Shown here piece after piece: positions 23,525-32,683 of a stretch of 64,000 nucleotides of DNA. The DNA is from Silene conica. Lineage: Eukaryota > Streptophyta > Magnoliopsida > Caryophyllales > Caryophyllaceae. The notes under the pieces are model-generated. The model did no database searches and was not told the DNA's origin. It saw only the letters and a list, made by a program, of their open reading frames with translations. Within the stretch, counting starts at the first letter, position 1. Each line of letters opens with the position of its first letter. The stretch spans positions 76,568,861 through 76,632,860 of the forward strand of contig CM055316.2 in NCBI GenBank assembly GCA_029255685.2. The letters run 5' to 3'. The translations under genes and the position numbers were made by a program.

Positions 23525-26472
23525 CACTACAAGAAATAAGGTTTTTAGTGTCCGCTAAAAACGGTTAGAAAATGACGAACTCGGTCGGTAAATGTGTTTA
23601 CCTACCGATTTTTATCAATTAGTGACCGAAAAAATCGGTCGGTAAATTTAGTCGGTAATTTATATTTACCGACCGATTAAGAGTGGTCGGTAATTTACCC
23701 ACTGATTGCCTGGTCGGCAATTACAATATCGGTTGGTAATTGATAACATTGACTAGTCAATTTTAAAAACATTGTCGGTCGGTAAATTAGTAGCGGTCGG
23801 TAATTTGTGACCGCAAATCGGTTGGTAAATGCTTAATGGTGGTCGGTAAATTGTTTTTAGCGGTCGGTATTTATTTAGTGTGGTATTTTACAGGAACTTC
23901 ACGGTCGGTAATGTACTATTTGCGGTTGGTAATTGTGTATATCGGTCCGTATTATGGTTAATATTATCAATATATTCCCACGTTTTGTCCTCCCATTTTC
24001 CTATAAAATTCTGCAATTTGAAAAACACACATTTCTACAATTTGAGATACACTCATTTTTGGTCCGACAAATGAGCAACTTTCCATTTAACAAAGACCAA
24101 ATATTGTGCCAAATACATAATACCAATAAATTCAAGTTATGTCTTCTACACAACAATTAACACTAAATATACAACAACATTATTCTGAGTACATACCAAC
24201 CTTAAAGACTAAAGTTAATAAATGGATAATAACTTCTACTATATCTTGTCGGTTTATCGATTATATCTTCTTTTGTTCCCGTAAATGTCGAACAATATGC
24301 GACCGTATCCGAACTTTGATCTGTTTCCATTGTGCAGTCGTCTCCATAGCCCTCCTCCAACTCATCATCTTCCAACTTCTCCTCCGGGTTTCTTAATATC
24401 ACTCCTCGACTCCTCGTCCTCGTTCTCGTCCTTGTCCTTATCATTGTCCTTGTCCTCCTGTCATCTTAAACAAACTAAGGACCATATATATATCTTGCTG
24501 ACCATGGAACAACACATAAAATAAAGCACAGATAAAGCAAACAGAATGGGTTTACTCTTAGGACTTATAGTAGCTTAAACATTCTTCTACTTATATATCG
24601 GATAACAACAATGAAAAGCACCACAAGCTGCTCATAAATTTATTACATAATGCACAGGTTTAAGGAACCTAAAGATGAAAACTGAATGGAGATCTAATAA
24701 TCTTCTTTCTGTTATTAGCAAAATTGGCCAAATGATATAACACATCCGAGTATCAGGCACTTAGTAACTATTTAACACCAAAAGGAAATGTCAATTGGCC
24801 AAATGATGTAACACATCCGAGTATCATGCACTTAGTAACTATTATATCTTTATACATGTTTTTCTTTGGAGTTGTCTTATGTGCAAATTGCATCATGCAA
24901 TTTATGATCTGGTGCTCGAATATTACATTAGGGGTAATTAGTAATACACTATATGTCTATAAGAAGTCAAACACATGGGCGTATTTGAGCGGGCTCGTAC
25001 GCTATGACTCCATAAAATAAGTTATTAGTACTTATTAGTACATATAACTGATATAAGAACTTATAATAAACACATAAACACATTCGGCTTGGTGATAGAC
25101 TACTGATAGTACACTAAATTGTTTGGCTTAGTAATAAGATGTACACATTGACAAGATTGTATCTTTTCCCTTTATCACTCTCTTATAGGCAAGTATCCAC
25201 ACACCAGGCAGTGGATATGTTTTGCTACATCATGTGATGGGTGAAACACATGGAGATCGTGGTATATGGTCGTAAATATCTTATGATGACTATAATGTGA
25301 ATTACTTATCCCGTGGGCTTGATAACTAAGTGGAAACTTGATCTGTGTCCTTAGCAATTAGTCGTGCTGCAGAAGAAGCTGGGGCTCATGTAGTGACTAA
25401 TGCTAAAGTAAGTAGTGAAATTTGATCAAAGTTTCAGGACTTTCATTCTTCTCCTCAGTGTGCCTCCATATATGAAATAGAACTAAGTGGAAACTTGTCA
25501 ATATTGGGGTTTGTGATAATTTTGCATGAACACATTTAAAGCTACGGGTATTTGGGTTTGCTGTTCAATGTTGCAGTGTGACAATAATGCAGTCAGTTTG
25601 GGAGTAATTGAAAGCAATTCATGTTTATTTTTTTACTGTATTTTAGGGTTTGTGTTGTACTAGAGTCATCTTCAACTATGTTTTTTGCTGAAAGGATTGA
25701 TGCAACTTAAATTCAGTAGTTTTTCTGAGTTTATTGTCGGATTTGGCGAATGATTTAGCTGTAATCTGCATCAATTCCTCTAATCGGCGTACTAATATCA
25801 TCAGTTCCTCCTCAAAATCACCGTGTTTGCATACATAAAATTATGTAATTAGAATTAAAAAATCCCCAATTTTGCCTAACCCTAACAAGTCTGCCGGAAT
25901 CAATTTTGAAATTACATTCAAACGATAATAACTAATCAAATAATACACAAAATTAGATGTAAACATCAATAAATAAGGAAAATACTTACCTAAATCAAAT
26001 TAGGAATTAGAAATTGAGCAGTGGCGCCGGATGCAACGACTCCTCAGACGAAAACGTCATGGTGGCGGCGTGGTCGCAGCGTAGTCGGCGTGGTGGCATG
26101 GTGGCATGGTGGCGTGGTAGCGTGAATGGTTTGGTGGAGTTGGAGTTGAGCGTGAATGGTCTGGTGGTGTGTTAGTTTTTAAGTGAATGAGGAAGAATAG
26201 GGAAGGATAAATGGGAATGGTCGGATTTATTTTCAATAATCTCACCATTACCGACCGATATATAGCCTTTTGCGACCGACTGTAAATATCGGTTGGTAAA
26301 CTATGTGAATACCAACCGCGTTTTTGTATATTGCGACCGATTTTATGTCGGTTGGTAAAATTACCGACCAAATTATAATTACCAACCGTTTTCAGTCGTT
26401 AATTGATTTTACCGACCGAAATTATCAGCGGTCGGATGATTTCGGTTGGTAAACGCTCTGTTTCTTGTAGTG
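23525..26472. mobile_element. CACTA element 1 (non-autonomous, carries host gene exons)
   Basis: The termini are CACTACAAGAAA and TTTCTTGTAGTG with a 3-bp duplication TCA (23522-23524 and 26473-26475). Subterminal regions (about 23575-23945 and 26225-26460) are packed with inverted copies of a CGGTCGGTAATT / ACCGACCG motif, as in CACTA transposons. No transposase domain is recognisable in 2,948 bp. Two exon-like pieces of a host oxidoreductase lie at 25189-25271 and 25342-25407. The uninterrupted array at 23056-23075 gives the empty-site sequence. Confidence 0.9.
25189..25407 (+). pseudogene. Captured fragment of a PYROXD2-like FAD-dependent oxidoreductase gene
   Basis: Piece one (25189-25271) is bounded by TTATAG and GTAAAT, like a spliced exon, and reads PGSGYVLLHHVMGETHGDRGIW. 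Piece two (25342-25407), after a degraded stretch, reads SVSLAISRAAEEAGAHVVTN and ends before GTAAGT. Order, spacing and wording match the region of plant pyridine nucleotide-disulfide oxidoreductase domain-containing protein 2 where GIWSYVEGGMGSVS precedes a Rossmann-type helix. The intervening coding words are altered and there is no start, so this is a host gene fragment carried in a transposon and not a working gene. The family assignment is from memory of the motif. Confidence 0.7.
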
Positions 26473-26725
26473 TCATATCCTTATATTAATACTAGCTCGT
26501 ATTCTTATCTTAGTAGCTCGTATTCTTATATCAATAACTCATATACTTATCTTAATTACTCATAATTTTTTTATATTAGCTCGTATTCTTTTAATATTAG
26601 CTCGTATTCTTATTTTAATAACTCGTTATTTTTTACTTTTTTATATTAGCTCGTATTCTTCTAATATTAGCTCGCATTCTTTTTATATTAGCTCGTATTC
26701 TTTTTACGTTAGATCATATTCTTAT
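26473..26725 (-). repeat. Minisatellite 'TTAGCTCGTATTC', right part
   Basis: Continuation of the array at 22610-23524 after the CACTA insertion. The junction sequence (TCA then TATCCTTATATTAATA) matches uninterrupted copies inside the left part. Confidence 0.93.
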
Positions 26726-28088
26726 CGTAAATATTCATTTGTTAAGTGCTTTATTTGGGGTCAGAAAATTTACCCTAAATATTCATTACGGTTATGATTG
26801 GTGTAAATATTCATTAGGGATTTTATTGGTGTAAACATTTACCTCAAATTAGTATTGTGTGATGCGTTTTTCCTTCTTGATGTCGATGCAAATTGCTTCT
26901 CGTTCAATGAAATATTATTCGATGCATTTTTCCGCCTTGTTGAACATACCAATCGCTTCCCTTCTGCAATCTTCGAATCAAATTTTGGTGGGAGAGAAAT
27001 TTGTTGTGACTGTCGTCAAGAGAGAATTAAGAAAATGTTTACGTTGATTGATAATTAAATATTTGTTTTGTATTGGGATCTAATAGAAAATTAGAAAATT
27101 ATATATCAGGTGGGCCTGATGTACCATGCTTCTATACACCTGGGTAGGATCCTATTTGTGCGTCTGGACGGCTGTCTTATCTCACGGTCTCACTAGACTT
27201 TTTTATATACTTCATTCGCCTTTTTATTTGTAGATAGATAATTGACTGAGCCATGCCTACACATCATAGGTGATCATACTACTATACGTATCAATTATTT
27301 AATGTCCACTCTTTTACTATCATCGGTATACAAGAGTGTTTTTAACGGGTGCAGAGGGTTCACCCCAGCGGCGAATCTAGGATGTATGAAATGGGGGTGA
27401 TTATACTACGAAAAATAGTATTGTTGCGAGATACGCAAATGGCGTTGGCCGCGTTGCAAATTATTGTTTGCGACGGAATTTGCAACGAAATTGTTTTTTG
27501 CAATGAAATTTGGGACAGAGGGTAATTTCCCAATCCCGCGAACAAAAAGTCAAATGGTGGGATTTCTGTCGCAAATTTGCGACGGAATATCCGTTGCATC
27601 TGAAATTGGCCGGAATTTTTTTGGACCACCAGGATGAAAGTCAGTTAACCTTTGTGACGGATTTTCCGTCGCAAAAATTGACCCTGGTCAAGGTCAAGTT
27701 CCGTCAACGTTTGCGGCGAGAAATCCGTTGCAAATATTGGTTGTCTTTGACCCAAACCCTGGTCAAGGTCAATCAATGTTAGCAACGGACTTTCCGTCAA
27801 AATATAATCACTTAATTAATCTCGACCCTAACAATTTTGGGGTCCTATACGATATTTAAATGATAATCCCCTCTTAACAAAAACAAAACTTTTCTAATAT
27901 ACAAATTCTTGATAAATACTAAAATAATTTGATAATCGATAATTCTAATAAGACTCATCATAATATAAAGTATTTATTTTTAAGTATGATTATGATTTTG
28001 TAAAATATATGATAATCACATTGTGATGGTGGTTAAATTAATTTAAATAGTAAATAAGACGATGCAAGTTCGACCCTTTCTTAGAACA

Positions 28089-28227
28089 TTTTCAATTACT
28101 TTTAATATGGAAAATGAAAAGCTAAAAAATGTAGTTGTGAAGGCTTGATCCCGGGTTGATTTTCAATTACTTTTAATATGCAAAATGAAAAGCTTAAAAA
28201 TGTAGTTGCAAAGGCTTGATCCCGAGT
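28089..28227. repeat. Tandem duplication, two units of about 70 bp
   Basis: Both units run from TTTCAATTACTTTTAATATG through GAAAAGCT and TGTAGTTG to GGCTTGATCCCG. They differ at a few positions. Confidence 0.9.
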
Positions 28228-28275
28228 TGCTATGATGGTGTGAGAATGCTTATACCATTGAGCCACTAAACTTTA
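28190..28275 (-). mobile_element. tRNA-like SINE head
   Basis: On the minus strand GTGGCTCAATGGTATAAGC (A-box-like) is followed at normal tRNA spacing by GGGATCAAGCC (B-box-like). A full cloverleaf is not evident. Probably a SINE head or tRNA pseudogene. Confidence 0.5.
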
Positions 28276-28433
28276 ATGCAATATTAGTATAAAGATACAT
28301 ATGTATAAAATTTTTCACTGATTAATGGGGGTGAGGGGTCACCCCCCTCACCCCCTATGGATCCGCCTGTGGTTCACCCGCACCTCCTTTATTCCGGAAT
28401 ATTTAGACATTAGTTTCAATAAATTTATCAAAT

Positions 28434-28535
28434 ATTTGGTGGCGTAGTGGTTATTTATTGAGTTTTTATTTGTTTGGTTATGAGTTCGACCCCCATAACT
28501 AACATTTTTGCATTTTTATCTCATTTAGTAATAAA
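28434..28535 (+). mobile_element. tRNA-derived SINE candidate
   Basis: TGGCGTAGTGGTTA (A-box-like) and GAGTTCGACCCCC (B-box-like) lie about 45 bp apart, followed by a short AT-rich tail. There is no long poly(A), so it is a tentative call. Confidence 0.5.
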
Positions 28536-28537
28536 TT

Positions 28538-29495
28538 AGGTTGTAACCCGTGAAATTCACGGATCTGTTTTTAGTATTTTAGATTAACATATAAACCTAA
28601 AGAAATTAATTGTTTTAGAACTTTAATAATATGAAATTAATATGATTAATAATATAAAGATAAATAAATTAATTATTTTAGAACTTTAATAATATGAAAT
28701 ATAAACAGATTAATTATATACGGATAAATTTATTTCGAATGATTTATCACACATGTCGGTTTACATGAGTTGTCATATATTTTGTTAATTAAGACGTTAC
28801 CCATTGCACCATTTCTAGATATGTGAAATGATTTTACAATTAAGTTGTATATCCTACATTAAAACCAAAACGTAAATAATTAATCTGTTGAAACTTAAGT
28901 AATAAATGTATAGTTGGGTTGAAAACGTAAATTTGCTTAAATTTAGTAATGATGTTCTTTACTAAACGTCATTTGTTGTGTGCAACTGTCTTACACTAAG
29001 ACAATATAGTTTTATTAAACGACCACTCATTTAATATATTAAATAAATATTATTCGTGTAAAAATTATTTGGCTTTATTTGAAAATTGTGTTACACCATA
29101 ACCAAAATTAGCCATAGAAATTTAATCTATATGATGGCTAAGAATATTGTTTGATAATATATGATTGCCTAAGAATATTATATTAACATTCTGTAATTTC
29201 GAATATTATGGAATTATAGAATATTTCATAATTTCATAATATTTGGCTATTGCAAATTTGATTTGATTCCATTTCATAATATTTCTGTTTTTAAAATTAT
29301 TGCTTACAGTTAACCTTCAGTTTAGGAAGTTCAATGATTTTCGCAGAATTTCATTCCATAGTTAGCTTGTTATATTAATTTTTTTTTGGAATTTTGTAGT
29401 AGTAGCTCTAATTTTCTGTCACATCAGATTTTGGAAAATTTCTGTGATGCCAAGTCAGCGATGTGACTATTGCATTAGTAAAATATATGATTGAC
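28538..29495 (-). mobile_element. Insertion of unclear class flanked by 23-bp direct repeats
   Basis: The 23 bp at 28515-28537 recur exactly at 29496-29518 (shared core ATCTCATTTAGTAATAAATT). The left edge, read on the minus strand, ends in a Helitron-like form: hairpin CCGTGAATTTCACGG, a short spacer and CTAA then T. Helitrons do not duplicate their target, so the class is uncertain. The body is AT-rich and non-coding. Confidence 0.45.
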
Positions 29496-29904
29496 TTTAT
29501 CTCATTTAGTAATAAATTGACTTTAATGCCTAGAATTATTTCGATTATATTATAAAACATACTCTTTCCACATTAAAGAGTTATATACTTACAAATTTAT
29601 ACAAAGTATTTTATTTATACCTTCTTGAATTATTTAGAACCAATTTTTCTAATTTTGCGTTTTACATTAACCTCACAATTTTTTTGTGTTTAAGTTTTAG
29701 TTCACATCGCCGAAATAATTGTTAAATTTTTGCACCCCTGTACTCTAGTGCTAGATACGCCCCTGTTTGTATATCTTTAATTCGGATATAAAGACTAAAA
29801 AAAGAGGAGTGTATTAATTATTAGATAATAAGTTGAGTAAACTGAGTGCATGTGGATTGTAGATGTTCAAATTATTAACCATTAAATGTATTTCTAAATT
29901 AAAG

Positions 29905-30042
29905 AAGATATTGTTGCGTGTCCGGAGAGGTAACCCCGCGGATTGAGTTTACATGGTACGTGATGGTTAACACGGCATTATTCCGTGTCCGGGGAGGATC
30001 AAACCTCCTCGACTCCTCGTCATAAAAAAAAAAAAAAAAAGT
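29905..30042 (+). mobile_element. tRNA-derived SINE candidate with poly(A) tail
   Basis: A GC-richer block with a B-box-like word (GGATCAAACCTCC) ends in CTCGTCAT and a run of 17 A. An internal repeat CGTGTCCGG(G/A)GAGG occurs twice. The A box is weak. It lies in otherwise AT-rich sequence. Confidence 0.55.
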
Positions 30043-30074
30043 ATCTGATACGGAGAAAAAAAAAATTTGTAAAA

Positions 30075-30350
30075 AAAATTTGTTAAGTATGAACTTTGCA
30101 TTTATAGAATTGTGAACAAAAATGAACAAAATATACTTTTAATTTATAGTTTGACCATGACTACAACAACAATACTTAAGATTTGATTTGTATAACCCAA
30201 ACCCGTTTTGCCCGACCCATTTTATGTTCTGGTACATACTAAGTTTGTATCGGATTGTCTTGAAGCCAATTAGCTGGAGTGCGCTGGACCCTTAAGAATG
30301 GAAATTGGACAAAGCACATAGGCTTTATGAAGAAGGCCCATGTTTAAGCT
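30075..30350 (+). repeat. Dispersed repeat, copy 2 (related to 7860-8108)
   Basis: The same ordered words as copy 1 (AATGAACAAAATATA, TGTATAACCC, GACAAAGCACA, AGGCTTTATGAAGAAGGCCC). The family is not identified. Confidence 0.6.
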
Positions 30351-31290
30351 TTTTGTTGGACTTTTTCAATGGCGTTGAATGAGCCGTAAGAATAGTATAA
30401 TATCGGGGTTGACTATAATTGTTTTGGAGTGGTCTTCTACTTGGGGATAGTCGACTTTTTACTGTACCTGCTTTTTAATCATTAGGATAAGACCTATTTG
30501 ATCGAAGGGTGCATTTATTTTGAAGCGGTGTTGCATTATTATGGATGGTTGATGTTGTCAGTCTTTTGTTATTTTCTTTTACCGTTCTCTAATTAAAAGT
30601 CGCGACAAACAAACAATAAACAACAGTAAATTATATAAATAACGAACTGACACAAAAAAACTCATCAAATCATGGATCGCAAGACTCAAACATAAATAAT
30701 TATTATTTCGAATACACTACATGCATATAATGTATTAAGCCATTGTCATAAAACTACAAAAGTCTTAAGCATCGACCATACACGGCATACATCATGCATA
30801 TTTTTTTAAGGAAATTCTCATTGAAGACATATAGCAACGAGGTTAGAAACTGTTAGAATAATATATCAAAACGAATTGTAGTAAGGCGTTAATTATACTT
30901 TCCTTAAGGAAATTATCCCCCACTATATGGGTAATATTCCTCTAGGATACAATAATGCTTTTATTTTGTAAGCCAAATATGAGTTTTGTATTGATGAGAT
31001 TAATATATGTGTGTATGTTGTTTGTTGGGAGAGCTTTGTATATATAAGGGTGGAAAGAGGTTGCACAAACAATGAACAATTACATTGCTTTCGAATGTGC
31101 AGACATTCTGTTTGGGCAAAATAAGATTTCGTTTACAGTACGAAACTCGCAAAACGGATGTCCAAGTAATACGGAATCACCCAATGCCCAAGTGCCCGTC
31201 TTGATTTGTTAAACTTCAAGGCTCATACTAGTGAATCTACTCTTGTTCCACTAATGGCCCATTTAACTTAATTAATACTAGCTCATATTC
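30351..31290. other. Intergenic, no gene supported
   Basis: A stretch beginning TGTTAGAATAATATATC at about 30850 with a TATATAAGGG word at about 31040 looks like part of an old LTR, but no partner, target duplication or coding part was found. Nothing else is supported. Confidence 0.35.
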
Positions 31291-31295
31291 GGGAT

Positions 31296-31572
31296 AACCC
31301 TCCCTATTCGACATTGACACAAACTATAAGGGTTTGATTAAAATAAGCATAAAGTATTGTTGTGAGTTGAGGTGATTGGAGAGAGGGAGAGTATTGTGGG
31401 TTATTGTTGTGAGTAAGGTGATTAAAATAAGTATAAAATATGAGTATTGTGGGAAATTGTGATGGTGTGAGGTGATTGAATATATATAAAATTTTACCAA
31501 AAAAGGAAATAGGTAAAGTATTGTGAATTCACGATAAATGAAATAGGGAAGGTTATTATGAATAGGAGGGCG
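31296..31572. mobile_element. Stowaway-like MITE
   Basis: Inverted ends AACCCTCCCTATTCGACATT and GTTATTATGAATAGGAGGGCG are flanked by TA on both sides. The interior shares AAGGTGATTAAAATAAGTA and TGGAGAGAGGGA with the Stowaway copy at 61347. Non-coding. Confidence 0.75.
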
Positions 31573-32137
31573 TAAAATCTTTCTTCTTTCACTTATAAGC
31601 TCTTTTATTCCCTCTTAAGTCTTAACCCACCAATGTGGGAGAAACAAACAAACTTATCCAACAGAAACCACGTCACTGGAGTGGGAAAGCAGACCATTAG
31701 CCGTTGAACCACAAGACATTTATAGTATATTTAGTGGGAGAACAGTTATTTATCTATTAATCAACAGTATTTGGGATAGCAAAAATTCGTCTTCTAAGTC
31801 CGTTTTTTAAGTTTGGGGTAGCAGATGCCCCCTTGTTAAGTGGGTTCGTCCCTGATACCATATATGTATATATATATACTCCCTCCTACTTACTATAAAT
31901 GTCTCATTGTTCATTTTGGTTTATTCAACAAAGTGTCTCATTGTCTATATTTGGCAAATTTTTATACTTATTTAATTTTAATGACTTCAACCCCACCAAT
32001 ACCCCACTTACCCCACGATACTACTTATTTTAATCCTTCTACCCACAATTATAATCAATATAATATCACCCTCTCTCCAATCTTCTTACACCACACAATA
32101 TTTTTCATTATTTAATTATTTTTTTTATTTTTTTTGT

Positions 32138-32683
32138 ATGGTGGCGAGGAGGCTGAGTCCGCGTTTTGATGCGGAAGCTGAGGTAGATGCTGCCCGAGCC
32201 ATTTCTGATATGATTCAAAAGCTGCAAGCTGTTTCTTTTGATTTACGGGTTCGGAAGGAGGAGTTGAAAAGGCAGCGGGAGGGGGGAGTTGTGGTTGTAG
32301 AGGATGAGGAGAGTGGTGGGCAGGAGCTTGGGGATGGGGGCCTGTCTTTTGGTCAGCCGGTTATGGGCGTGGGTACGGGGGCTGTGGAGGGTACGAAGGG
32401 TATGGCGGAGGAGGGGAAGGGTAGAGAGGCCACTGTTTTGGCTATGGAGTCACCGTTATCAGTTCATGGTACGGAGGCTGGTTCGAAGGGGGGTAGTACC
32501 TGGCAACGGGTGCCTAGAAATGAGACAGGGCAGGGATTCGGGAAAGGTAGGAAACACGAGGGCGGCAAGCGTGCTAGAGGGGAGGGCGGGATGAGTGGAG
32601 AGGCCAAAAAAGCGAAACTCGACGGGGGCGTCTTAATACCTGAGGCGGAGGTTGACGGTGATCAACCCCGCTGGGCCCCATGA
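32138..32683 (+). CDS. LINE ORF1 remnant (C-terminal part)
   Basis: 181 codons, rich in Gly, Glu and Lys, and probably disordered. A heptad-like helix lies at about residues 15-50 (ISDMIQKLQAVSFDLRVRKEEL). Its stop overlaps the ORF2 start in the word ATGA at 32680-32683. Plant L1 ORF1 proteins normally carry a DUF4283-type domain and often a CCHC knuckle upstream, and neither is present. This is therefore most likely the tail of ORF1 left after 5' truncation, and the ATG used here may be only an internal methionine. Confidence 0.6.
   Translation: MVARRLSPRFDAEAEVDAARAISDMIQKLQAVSFDLRVRKEELKRQREGGVVVVEDEESGGQELGDGGLSFGQPVMGVGTGAVEGTKGMAEEGKGREATVLAMESPLSVHGTEAGSKGGSTWQRVPRNETGQGFGKGRKHEGGKRARGEGGMSGEAKKAKLDGGVLIPEAEVDGDQPRWAP

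Larger units (their letters stand above)
22345..27158. mobile_element. Mutator-like element made largely of minisatellite, interrupted by CACTA-1
   Basis: Exact 11-bp direct repeats TGCGTCTGGAC flank the segment (22334-22344 and 27159-27169), in the 9-11-bp range of Mutator-like elements. The ends are degenerate inverted repeats (CCTGGACTATACCACC against the complement of AAGCATGGTACATC and CTATACACCTGG). Without the CACTA insertion the element is about 1.86 kb: an AT-rich flank, the ATTAGCTCGTATTC minisatellite and a non-coding right part. No transposase is seen. The boundary call rests mainly on the target duplication. Confidence 0.6.
27366..28370. mobile_element. DNA transposon remnant of about 1 kb with 9-bp target duplication
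   Basis: Ends CAGCGGCGAATCTAGG and CCTATGGATCCGCCTG are imperfect inverted repeats and are flanked by the 9-bp repeat GGTTCACCC (27357-27365 and 28371-28379). The left interior contains repeated GACGGAATTTGC / GCGACGGA words, perhaps from a further insertion. A duplicated stretch of about 70 bp (28089-28158 and 28159-28227) lies in the right half. hAT or Mutator type cannot be decided. Non-coding. Confidence 0.6.

Noticed and set aside
24202-24444. A minus-strand frame with an RTRTRTRSR start and acidic body inside CACTA-1
   Set aside because: The start is a simple repeat and the rest matches nothing I know. It could be part of a captured or element gene, but there is not enough to call.
30850-31290. 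A second solo LTR beginning TGTTAGAATAATATATC
   Set aside because: No matching end or 5-bp duplication could be found, so it is mentioned only as a gap note.
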